Shown: positions 37,801 to 46,877 of the stretch, piece after piece
Layout of the letters: each line of letters opens with the position of its first letter
Position numbering within the stretch: the stretch's first letter is position 1
Origin: Liolophura sinensis
Lineage: Eukaryota; Mollusca; Polyplacophora; Chitonida; Chitonidae
DNA length: 64,000 bases
Assembly (NCBI RefSeq): GCF_032854445.1
Contig: NC_088295.1
Coordinates: forward strand, 13,813,385 to 13,877,384
Reading direction: 5' to 3'
Translations under genes and position numbers: made by a program
The notes under the pieces: model-generated
The model's input: the letters and a program-made list of their open reading frames with translations, nothing else
What the model was told of the DNA's origin: nothing
The model's database searches: none

Positions 37801-40800
37801 GATACATCATTATCATCCACAAAACCAGGGGTACACCATTATCCTCAACATAACCAGGGATACATCATTATCATCCACAAAACCAGAGTTACACCATTAT
37901 CCTCTACAAAACCAGGAATACATCATTATCCGCCACATAATCAGGGATACACCATGATCATCCACAAAACCAGGGATACATCATCATCATCCACATAACC
38001 AAGGATACACCATTTTCATCAACGTAACCAGGAATACACCATTATCCTCAACATAACCAGGGATACCCTATTACCATCAACATAACCAGGGGTACATCAT
38101 TATCATCCACAAAACCAGGGATACATCATTATCCTCAACATAACCAGGGATACACCATTATCATCCACATAACCAGGGATACATCATTATCATCCACAAA
38201 ACCAGGGGTACATCATTATCCTCAACATAACCAGGGATACATCATTATCATCCACAAAACCAGGGGTACACCATTATCCTCAACATAACCAGGGATACAT
38301 CATTATCATTCACAAAACCAGAGTTACACCATTATTTTCTACATAACCAGGAATACATCATTATCCGCCACATAACCAGGGATACACCATGATCATCCAC
38401 AAAACCAGGGATACATCATCATCATCCACATAACCAAGGATACACCATTTTCATCAACGTAACCAGGAATACACCATTATCCTCAACATAACCAGGGATA
38501 CACTATTACCATCAACATAACCAGGGGTACATCATTATTATCCACATAACCGGGGATACACATTTATCATCAACGTAACCATGCATACACCATAACCATA
38601 CATATAACCAGGGATACATAATTTTCAAACATAAAACTTAGATTTGGTAGCATGGTAGAAGGCTATATGATACATGATATGAATGCTAGTTATGCAAAAG
38701 GCCACAACAGAAAAACAACGGCCAAAATTTTGGTCAAAATTTTGATCAAAATCGACGAAAAGGACCAAAACTTGGGGCCGGTTTCATGAGGCATACTTAG
38801 TGTTAAGTAGCCCTTGGCTAGGTGGACTTTATATCTATACAACACACGTCGTCCTGGTAGTAAAGGGTAAACTTTGCTATGTGAGCTTCATGAAACTGGC
38901 CCCAGATCTAATTTGTCACGCTGAAGACATTTACCAAGTTTGAATTCAATACCATTAACTGTTTAGAAAATAAGCCCAGAAAACTGTCAAAGCCTCTCTC
39001 ACACTCCAAAAAACAAAAACCATAATTTTGAAAAGAATGGACGAAACGGCAACACACTCGATCTGTAAGTCATCATGTTGAAGTGGTGTACCAAGTTCAA
39101 TTCAACAGTTCGAAAAACTGTCAACGTACAAAAACGGACATTATTATGCCGAAAATAGACGAAACGGTCAGACTAGGGACGATCTGTAGCTTATATCACC
39201 GTGAATCCATGTACCAAGTTTCAACTGAACGAGATGTTTTGAAAAAGAAGTCCGGAAAACTGATTGACAGACGGACAGTTAAAGAGGCGTAAATCTATAG
39301 TCTCCTCCGGTATCAGTATGGCATTAATATAGGTGTATACTTGAATTACCTGTAAGAAGTTCACGCTCACTAGCCGTCAAATAAATGATTTGTGTGATGA
39401 AGAAAAAAAATCTGCAAAACATTTCAGTTGAGTTATTTATACGTCACAAAGTTAATTCTAAAACGAAACACTGGCAATTGTACTGACTGAGAAATGGCAG
39501 GAGTTTGGATTTGGCCAGACCCTGGAACAAGAATCGGATGTTTCGGAGATACGGGTCATCTGGGTCCTTCTGGCAGGTAAAATTCAAGCCCAGAGCAGAT
39601 CGGCCTATGACGTCCAGCGTCAACCTCTGGAAGGCTCTACAATATAATAAAAGACTTACAGCATAGTGGAAAAAGCGAGGGCAGCGACTACAGTGTGATA
39701 ATTGACAAATGGCCACACCTAAGCGGTGAAATACGGCCTCTTGTCATTTTACCTCAAGTAGGGTTTTATTCTGTTCATGTAAATGTTTAAACTGTCGACA
39801 ACTGCTCGCCCCATATGTGCATATGGTGTACATGTGTATGTGATCAGAGTAGCATGTGATTGAAAACTAATACGTCCAGTGCTTCTCTACTTCAATTTAA
39901 CCGCTAAGCTCACCTCAACGTATGACGTAAGTTTAATTTTGAACAGATAAAACAAGGAAGGTTTCACTACCAGATGCATCCATGGATCGTCCAATATATC
40001 GTTTCACGAATTTATAACACAATTGCCAAATACATCAGCTAATTAATCATTAATAAATGACAAACGACTTACTCGAATATATCATACGGTTCTCCAGTGG
40101 TGGCAGGTTTCTCCATGTTGTCAATCATCTCACTGACGGCTTTGTTAATTATAGGGGACATCTGAACAAAGACAAAAGTACAAAGACAAAAGTAACTGCA
40201 TGGTGATGCACACATTCAATCGATTTTAAAAATTACCTGTAAAATTTGATCTAAGGGAAAAAACTTACAAGATTATATCTTAATTGGACTTGGGTGATAT
40301 TTTTGCTGCTATTGTATATTGTTCACAACAACATGAGATTTCAAAATGTGTTAAATCAACGGCGAAGTTGACAGGAAACAGTATTACAAAAACGATGGAA
40401 AGCATGGTACAGCTTTCCCAGGCGAGTAGTGAACTGAATTCCAAAAACATATCATGGCTAAGTTTGTCAACTTGTTGCTCTAACATCTGAGTGCTGATCA
40501 TGAGCGCCAAGCGAGGCAGAAAAAAGTGCCATTTTTAAAGTCCTAGGTATGACCTCATGTTACATCGTGCCAAAAGCTATGGTTCTTGGAAATTCATTCA
40601 GTTCTTGAAATTAAAGATTTTGGGTAAAGAGTCGATCAAAGCAAATTCAATCCAATTTTTGCCATTGTTTTAGAATAGCCCTAACAACTATACCGTTTAC
40701 AAAAAATTATCCTCGTCTGTGCACGTGTTACTGCTCACAATCGGTAATAAATCAAGTCCCTAAAATTCACACAGAGGGTCACATTATAACGTGTTCAAAC

Positions 40801-43800
40801 TTTAGAATTATTAAAGGCTATACACGTATAGTGGTATATAGGCACCTGTCTAATATATTCACTGTAAGGCAACCATTTGACCTATTCTAGATAAATACAG
40901 AAAAATTGATTTGATTACGGAATATGGTTTTTTTTTTTTTTGGCCAAAAATCTAAGGATTATATAGGCTCTTTAAGTGCGTTGAAAGCTTATAAAGAAAT
41001 CGGTTTAATGCTATCAGTCGACTGACCTGCTTCATTCTGGCAGAGCTGAACGCCGGACTGAGGATGTTCCGGATCCTTTTCCACTTCCCACCACGGGCAA
41101 GGAAGAGTGCGTGAGTCTTGCGTGGAGCCATAGGGTAAGGCTGGTAAAAAGAGAAAAAAAACAAAAGTTCGAATATCCCAGAAAAAAACCGAATAATAAA
41201 AGAATAGACCTAAACATTTTATTACATTAAATACAAGTATGTGGACGAGTATATTCGGCTATGCAGAGGTTTTACTACTACTAATAAACACAGGACGAGT
41301 TGTGCCAATTTATACATGGTGTTATGAACTTTTCAACTGTTCCCATCACGTGTGTGTAATATCTGATGATGGGAGCAGTTGTTCTCGAAATGTCAGATCA
41401 ATAACACCACCTACAGACTGGTACAACTCGTCCTGTATATATGGAAGAACTCCGACGAAAATTTGGGTAAATGGTAATACATAGTTATATTCTTAACGAC
41501 AAGGTCTCTCGGGCACATGCACATACAGTTTAATATAGTTTACTACTTTGCGTGTCTAGAAAAAAATACATTTACCTTTCTGTTGGGAAAATAGTCGAAA
41601 AAGTCCTTCACAAGCACTTGTTTAATGACGTCAGCATCCGATACAACAACTACGGGAGTGTGGCCTTCAAAATACCTGCAAATACAGCAAATATATATCT
41701 CAAGTTCGAAGAACATTTTTTCATAACAGAAAACTGTGGAAACGATTACTAATATTTCGTAGAAGTAAAATAAATATCCATGAGAATGGCTTTCAACTTT
41801 AACCAAATAAAAAAATAAATAAAAAAGCGAATAAATGAATAAATAAATATATAAATAAATATTTTTAAGCTATATACATGTTTACATGAAATTTAGTAAT
41901 CAAGTAGTATATTTGGTAAATAATGTTACATAAATGTAATAATGAAAATAATGGTACATAAATAAAAAAAAATGTTTAAACTGTTGTGCAATTTAAATTT
42001 AACAACAAGGGATCAGAATGCTTAAAATCTTTTGGAGCGCGCGAGCTAAATGCGTGTACACACAGAATTGTTTTAAGAAGTAGCACCAAAGTCACCACAA
42101 ATATGCAAAACATATATTTAGCAAACTACACGTAACAGACCCGTAGAATATTATGCAAATGACTTACCCAAAAGCATCTCCGTACTGACCATGCCAGTCC
42201 AAAAGAGCTTGGAAGGAACCCTGCAACAATATGGACTAAATATGCACAATACAGGAATCACAGTATTTATTAAAATTACGACCGGACATCCTTGCTTCCA
42301 AGATCCACATTGCCATCACAAGACATAAAGAGGATCTAACATGTACTTAGTTGTCGAGCGTTTCATGTTATACCAACGCAGACCGAATGAAGTAATGTTA
42401 GGAATTATTGTAATTTAAATGACGCATTATAACAAAAAAAACAAAATAATAATCTTCGACACGTACAAAAACACGCACAAGAAATAACACTCAGTTTTGG
42501 GCCAGAACTGTCGTTTCATTTTTTCAAAAGCTATACATTTATTTCTGACAGACACTACAGGCCAATGTACTTAGCAATATTTCTACTGGCGAAATACCTA
42601 TTATCAGTTTAGCAAGCTTACGTCTATAGGCATACGTTTTCCCAATTCATTATATGCAGATATATCGTGAATAGGAGCATTTTACTCTATACATCAAACT
42701 GTACTGTCCGTCTTATCATTCACACAAAATTGAGGCTTTTTTTCTTCAGTTAATATACGATTATGGCGCAGTTTTTCAGCCAAAAAAATTGTTTCCAGGT
42801 AAAATCAAGTTTGCGATTCCGGGGGCAAAAGTCACTATATACAGGGCCTATGTTTGTATTAATTTGTGCTGAAACATTTGTCTGTAAAGTTGTTCCCCAT
42901 GTATACTTTAAGTCTTCTAATTTTTAGGACAGATATTAGAAGTGCCGAGAGCAAAAAATTACATTTCTCCCTTAATTCTTTTCAGAAAAACAAAAAATAT
43001 CTACATGTTGTTCATTAAATGGACTAATCTTGTGACAAAAGAGACACTATATATTCCTGCTACAATTACATGTCTACTGGCCAAAATGAGTAGGCTAAAT
43101 GTCCCAAAATTTAGAAAAATTGCAGCACATAACAGCATGCTATAGACTAAAATAAAAAACAAGTATAAAAAGCGCTATGCATTTAACTGAAAATAATGTG
43201 AAAAATGCACCACAAAGAGACATCCAAGAAATGCATGTGAATCAATATTTGCGTGTCTTGTAAACTGAATTTCAGCAAAGATATGGCATTACCTTGCTCA
43301 GAATTTCTCTAATGTTCCCCAAGACTAAGGTTGGTTCGGGTCCGGGAATTCCCAGTCTTTGAAATACTGCAAAATGATATCTGAGCCAGCTGAAATCGAA
43401 TCAAAATTAAACGTATACAGAACGGAAGATCAGTATGTGCGATATAGGTCTACGTTTATTTATTTGTTAAGCAAATGTACTTCTGTAGATGGTCGTGGGT
43501 TTCCCCCGGGCCCTGCCCGGTTTAATCCTGCCATAATGATAACCGCCGTCGTATATGTGAAATATTCTGAGTGCATCATAAACACAATCAAGGTGTGCAG
43601 TTTCATGGGTTGAGGGAACTGGAGTAAATTTAAGGCCGCTACCAGCGTGTCCGCTGAACACAAAGTAACGCGAAAAGGTAACGGAGTTAAACCTGTATGG
43701 GTTCAACGAGATCAGTAGAAGAATCTTGTTTATAAGGTTCAGTTAGACATTTACAGATGTGAATGCAACACTGCCTGTGACTGGGACAGAACCTACATCG

Positions 43801-44509
43801 CATGTGTGTGACGGTTAGGGGTCTGCGTTAGAAGCTGTGTTGTTCTTTCATGTGCTAAATACAGCAATATGTATAAAAACGTATAAAAACTTTCCGGTTT
43901 CCCAGAAACAGGTCACAAAATGTTACAAAATGCTTCCTTGTAGTTGTGGCACAATAGACACTCTGACTATTACATGTAATATATAAAGTATAAGACTACA
44001 GTGTGAATAGTAAAACCAGTGCAGCCACGACAGTGATAGATAGTTGACAAATGATCACACGTAACGGGTGAAATGGAGACTCTTGTCAATAAAATAACAT
44101 CACTTTTTACTCTAACCGCTCTAAATAATATACTGTGATGTCAATTGCAATATATTATAGAGTGAGTGAGTGCTTGGGGTTTAACGTCGTGCTCAACAAT
44201 TTCAATATATTATAGAAGTCCCTGGTCTAGAATTATACTCAAAATGTGTTGTCATCACATTTTATAAAGGGCTTATTAAAAAAGGGAACTGGAATGAAAA
44301 AAAAATGTGACCATTGCATGCGAACGCACCAATTCTCTTAATAAAAATGAACGAATGTATGAATGAGTGAATATTGGTTTGACGCCACATCGGCAATATT
44401 TCAGCCCTATCGTCGCGAGAACATGTTTTAAACAGGCAGTGAATAGTTTTCGATATTATGATGAAAGCATCCAGAAAAGGACAAAAAGAGACAGACATGT
44501 TTATATATA

Positions 44510-44564
<55 letters not shown>

Positions 44565-45043
44565 CCAATTAAGAAGAACTAAACCACACTTAATAAAAAT
44601 TACTATGCATATACATTAACTACATACGGAGTGTCTTTTGCAGAGGAAAGTAAAGCAGATCTTATTAGACCATTAGTCATTGTTGGCAACAATAACCGTC
44701 CATCCCCCACCTTCCTCCTTGTTTTTCCTGCCATTAAAATTCTTTTTTGTCTGCTCATTGCTTGCTGGCAATTTTCACCTAAAAACTATGATTCGGCTTC
44801 ACTTCAATACAGCTATGTAAATTACATATAAAGATGACCACAACTGCAATTTTCGGACACACTCCGACTTCTTGGTTTAGTAAAACTGTTCTGATCAGTG
44901 CAGCTTTCACAGAAGAACTGTCAGTGTCATTTCAATACATCTGTAATATCAACATGCCATATCCGCACCGACTTGAAGTCACATAATACGTACCTGTAGG
45001 CCAGTAGGAGTGCAGTTATAATCAACAGGAGTAGAATCAACAT
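31670..45043 (-). CDS. Cytochrome P450, CYP3 clan (complete, 13 coding exons)
   Basis: Membrane-bound haem mono-oxygenase, expected in the endoplasmic reticulum and using NADPH-P450 reductase. Coding exons in order of transcription: 44994-45043, 43293-43389, 42168-42220, 41576-41675, 41027-41140, 40073-40161, 39488-39636, 36118-36245, 35447-35836, 34307-34395, 33565-33705, 32537-32699, 31670-31807. Every junction is GT-AG and every phase matches. The sum is 1701 bases, about 566 residues. Marks: N-terminal anchor, proline hinge GIPGPEP, C-helix WKRIR, I-helix AGYETTS, K-helix EVCR, DLFDPDRF, and the haem loop FGEGPRNCIG with its Cys ligand. The overall match is to CYP3A-like enzymes. It is longer than the usual ~500 residues, largely because of about 40 extra residues before the I-helix. 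Substrate cannot be inferred. The CYP number needs a nomenclature search. Confidence 0.94.
32256..32315 (-). mobile_element. Tiny retrotransposon 3'-tail insertion with target-site duplication
   Basis: aatggtgaaag occurs at 32256-32266 and 32305-32315 (13 bp if the flanking c and a are counted). It brackets about 36 bp made only of gtgagtgagtgagtgcttag plus agtttaacgtcgtact. Read on the minus strand, this is the ACGTTAAA block and TCAC-repeat end of an I/Nimb-like element. It lies in P450 intron 12. Confidence 0.8.
32537..32699 (-). CDS. P450 exon 12 (haem-binding exon)
   Basis: Encodes FSPERRGNIKPF, the haem loop FGEGPRNCIGMRFA and the L-helix. 163 bp. Its 3' splice site (ttgttacacacag) is identical to the repeating unit of the adjoining 32-bp minisatellite. 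Confidence 0.95.
32692..33112. repeat. 32-bp minisatellite whose unit carries the P450 exon-12 splice acceptor
   Basis: About 13 units of gtgtaacaagtgtcaagaat plus atcagaacctgt, decaying to the right. Read on the minus strand, each unit ends in ACACTTGTTACACACAG followed by GTTCT, the same bases as the true acceptor and first five bases of exon 12. The array begins exactly at that junction. Confidence 0.93.
33115..33266 (-). mobile_element. tRNA-derived SINE of a second family
   Basis: Read on the minus strand: A-box-like ttcagttggtagagcgtccg and B-box-like agatccagggtcaatcc, then a non-tRNA body (gtcacacctaagaccttaat). It is unlike the common SINE of this window. A true tRNA gene is excluded by its diverged stems and the attached body. 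Confidence 0.65.
33565..33705 (-). CDS. P450 exon 11
   Basis: Encodes VPAGMAVQVHVWAVHHDAKY and DLFDPD (the PERF-like region before the haem loop). Phases 2 and 2 fit both neighbours. Confidence 0.93.
34307..34395 (-). CDS. P450 exon 10 (K-helix)
   Basis: Encodes YLDMFFCEVCRMYPTAG with the invariant E-x-x-R. Acceptor tgtttttcag, donor GTAAGT. Confidence 0.93.
35447..35836 (-). CDS. P450 exon 9 (I-helix, enlarged loop)
   Basis: 390 bp. It starts STGYVDLIELMLHSEVAS, passes through a long polar loop, then LTEEEIISQSIVFLLAGYET and the rest of the I-helix, ending at ITAD. The oxygen-activating AGxET motif is intact. The loop before the I-helix is about 40 residues longer than in CYP3A enzymes. 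Confidence 0.94.
36118..36245 (-). CDS. P450 exon 8
   Basis: Encodes VMPFLCHLLVGVKNLVTL and a GMTEVIQERRSRP end (F-G region). 128 bp, acceptor tctgtattacag, donor GTGAGT. Confidence 0.92.
36262..38625. repeat. 29-bp minisatellite filling P450 intron 7
   Basis: About 80 units of 29 bp. The left part (to about 36700) uses cattgccatacacaggacca plus gggatatgt. The right part uses catcattatcatccacaaaa plus ccagggata and shows higher-order repetition of multi-unit blocks (for example the order around 37090-37560 recurs at about 37850-38480). The array starts some 15 bp from the exon 8 acceptor. Its open frames reflect a 29-codon super-period, not a gene. Confidence 0.95.
38690..39292. repeat. Tandem repeat of about 150 bp, nearly three diverged units
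   Basis: Phrases recur in order: gacgaaa(c/a)gg..., gatctgtaa/g, ta ccaagtttgaattcaa, then gaaaactgtcaa/gaaaactgattga. The first unit is interrupted by a MITE-like insertion. The third unit ends in gattgacagacggacag. It lies in P450 intron 7. Confidence 0.7.
38774..38903. mobile_element. MITE-like element with 27-bp terminal inverted repeats
   Basis: The left end ggggccggtttcatgaggca and the reverse complement of the right end (ggggccagtttcatgaagct) match at most positions. 130 bp, non-coding, inserted in the first 150-bp tandem unit. Confidence 0.75.
39488..39636 (-). CDS. P450 exon 7
   Basis: Encodes AFQRLTLDVIGRSALGLNFT to KLLPFLS. 149 bp. The donor GTCAGT at CTC-A is required by the phase of exon 8. 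Confidence 0.92.
40073..40161 (-). CDS. P450 exon 6
   Basis: Encodes MSPIINKAVSEMIDNMEKPA to YDIFE. 89 bp, donor GTAAGT. Confidence 0.93.
41027..41140 (-). CDS. P450 exon 5 (C-helix)
   Basis: Encodes GGKWKRIRNILSPAFSSARM, with the W-x-x-x-R that contacts a haem propionate. 114 bp. Confidence 0.94.
41576..41675 (-). CDS. P450 exon 4
   Basis: Encodes YFEGHTPVVVVSDADVIKQV to DYFPNRK, the first beta-sheet and B-helix region. 100 bp. Confidence 0.94.
42168..42220 (-). CDS. P450 exon 3
   Basis: Encodes GSFQALLDWHGQYGDAFG (A-helix). 53 bp, acceptor ttgttgcag, donor GTAAGT. Confidence 0.93.
43293..43389 (-). CDS. P450 exon 2 (proline hinge)
   Basis: The acceptor gattcgatttcag was chosen because it gives the phase of exon 1. 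It encodes WLRYHFAVFQRLGIPGPEPT and ends ILSK. A nearer tttgcag would shift the frame. Confidence 0.92.
43483..43591 (+). mobile_element. tRNA-derived SINE, body fragment
   Basis: Contains gatggtcgtgggtttccccc, cctgcccggtttaatcctgc and cgtcgtatatgtgaaatatt. It lies in P450 intron 1 near exon 2. Confidence 0.8.
44148..44215 (-). mobile_element. Second tiny retrotransposon 3'-tail insertion with target-site duplication
   Basis: caatatattatag occurs at 44148-44160 and 44203-44215. Between them lie only 42 bp: agtgagtgagtgcttggggt, ttaacgtcgtgctcaa and a few bases. This is the same type of 3' tail as at 32268-32303, again in a P450 intron and in the same orientation. Confidence 0.82.
44355..44425 (-). 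mobile_element. I/Nimb-like 3'-end fragment
   Basis: On the minus strand it reads CGCGACGATAGGGCTGAAAT, ATTGCCGATGTGGCGTCAAA and an ATTCACTCATTC-type end. It is collinear with the 3' UTR of the full-length element near 19285-19340 (cgcgataaaactgaaatatt...gcgacgttaaa...tcactc). Confidence 0.65.
44501..44560. repeat. (TA)n microsatellite
   Basis: Alternating TA with one interruption, in P450 intron 1. Confidence 0.92.
44994..45043 (-). CDS. P450 exon 1 (start and membrane anchor)
   Basis: ATG at 45043. It encodes MLILLLLIITALLLAY, a single-pass N-terminal anchor. The donor GTACGT in phase 2 joins exon 2 to give the expected AYSWLR linker before the proline hinge. Confidence 0.88.
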
Positions 45044-46764
45044 GCCTTTGGCTAGCTACCTAAGAACCCATACAGTTAATCCTGCCAATCGATGCCGGCA
45101 CAATAAATAGTTCAAGGGGACAGAGGTCCAACATACCCTGTTATACTACCGCGGACCACGTGCTCGTTATCAAATTTTATATTCAAAAAGGTAAAGGGCG
45201 GATCTCCCAGGAAAACACCCATTGGCTACTTGACGTCCATTCACGACATTCTGTATATAGTCGAAGTTGCATGTCCTTTACTTCGTTTAATTCTCCATAC
45301 TCTGATGCCAAAAAAAACGTATTAAATTCATACGTTCAATTCATGTAAAGCTTAGAATAATAATGTAAGTATAATATAGTAATACAACAGGTTTTTCAGA
45401 ACGTCAAAACATTGTGAATGTGTCGCTCACCATCTCTATTATGAAAGTTAGTCGGCCAAATCAGACAATTTCCACACCTAAGACCACACGGGAAGAGGAA
45501 ATTGTGGATTGTTGTAGTTAAAATAAAATATAGTTGAGCTTCTTGAATAAAAAAAAAAATTAAATACGTTTGAATTTTAATTGACCACGTCCACACAAAA
45601 AAACCTACACCAACGGAAGAGACACTCACTAAGTACTATGTCTGCAGTCAAAAATATGGAAAGATCATGAGAAAAGTTTCCAGTTCTATTAGTAAACAAA
45701 ATATTGCCAAAAACCGAGATTCGTATCATTGTGCTTTACATATATGTAATACCTGAGCTCATTACATGCAGTACTTGTTCCAAGAGAACGCCTACCGGTA
45801 CGCTAAAAATATATCATTGTCATTGCTGCTCCGGTATTCGTAAATATTATTTAACTTAAGGTAAACCTGAAGTAAGGACCTAACTGAATTCTCTCGCGAG
45901 GAAGAACAAATCAGGTCAGATGCCAACATTTGTGGGATCAGAAGATTTGAATGAACGAAAAGTTATGAGTGTCTTTCACATTTTCTGCAGGTAGTTTAAA
46001 CCTATATTGGTCTTCCATACTCTGGTATTTTACCACTGTACAAAAGGTGCCAATGACAATCATGGAAATCTCACCTAGTACCTTTTATATACGAGGTCAT
46101 TTATTTGCTATAGTCGTCAGATGTCGCTTTCTTTCCCAGACGAAATGGAGAAGCAGATTTGAGATCACTGAAAAGTTTTCCAAACTTGTGGATGTCTTTT
46201 CTTCAACACTCATCTGATTAGCTTTTCCTTAATACTTCCAGTTAATTTTGCGGTACCATCTGTGCTGTTCTTTTGTTTGTTGAAAGCAACAAAATTATAT
46301 TTTCACTCTGAAATAATTTTGTTTATACGCTTCTGGTCCGAGTTTTCACAAATGTATTAAAGACGGTCCTATTGGACACATGGCCATGGCCTTCTTAATG
46401 TTGGCAGTGATTCATATCTAAAATGCCCCCAAAATACACAAAACTGATAGTAGCAGAAATATATTGTTTTATAAACATTCAAAATGATTTTAATACATCA
46501 TTGAAGCAATTATGCTTTGGCAAGCACTGTCACTGTCTCTGTTGATTTTCAGTGACTTTGACAATTTCACATTTCAAACACTGATTTTTTCCATGGCAAG
46601 AAAGTTTTTTCGCCGCAGAACAACACTGTATGAAGTCTTTCCAGAGTTTTCCAGACTTGGTGATGACAAATGTTTCCTCAATTTGATGCCCAGAATGTCA
46701 ATTTGATTTGTACATATACAATGTCCATGTAGTACTAGGTTGGTGCCCTTGTCCCCTGTACACC
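45044..46764. other. Region between P450 and INTS1 (promoter of one, 3' UTR of the other)
   Basis: It should hold the P450 promoter and the INTS1 3' UTR. An AATAAA on the minus strand at 46100-46105 is a possible INTS1 polyadenylation signal, 660 bases past the stop. Two loosely similar stretches (about 46150-46215 and 46620-46690) are of unknown nature. Confidence 0.35.
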
Positions 46765-46877
46765 TTAAGGGCTCTCCATGTTCAGCAGTTGTAATGCTTC
46801 AGCAATGTAGGTGTGTGTTTCTACTGTTGTGGTTATACCAACTGTGAAGGCCCTTTGGAGTAAGCTGCAGGCATGAC
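46765..46877 (-). CDS. INTS1: INTS1 last exon with stop
   Basis: Acceptor tttatttctgcag. It encodes HACSLLQRAFTVGITT and YIAEALQLLNMESP, then TAA at 46765-46767. The end aligns with the last helix of vertebrate INTS1. Confidence 0.92.

Noticed and set aside
43293..43371. Alternative acceptor (tttgcag) for P450 exon 2
   Set aside because: It would not match the phase of exon 1; the upstream tttcag restores frame and gives a normal linker.
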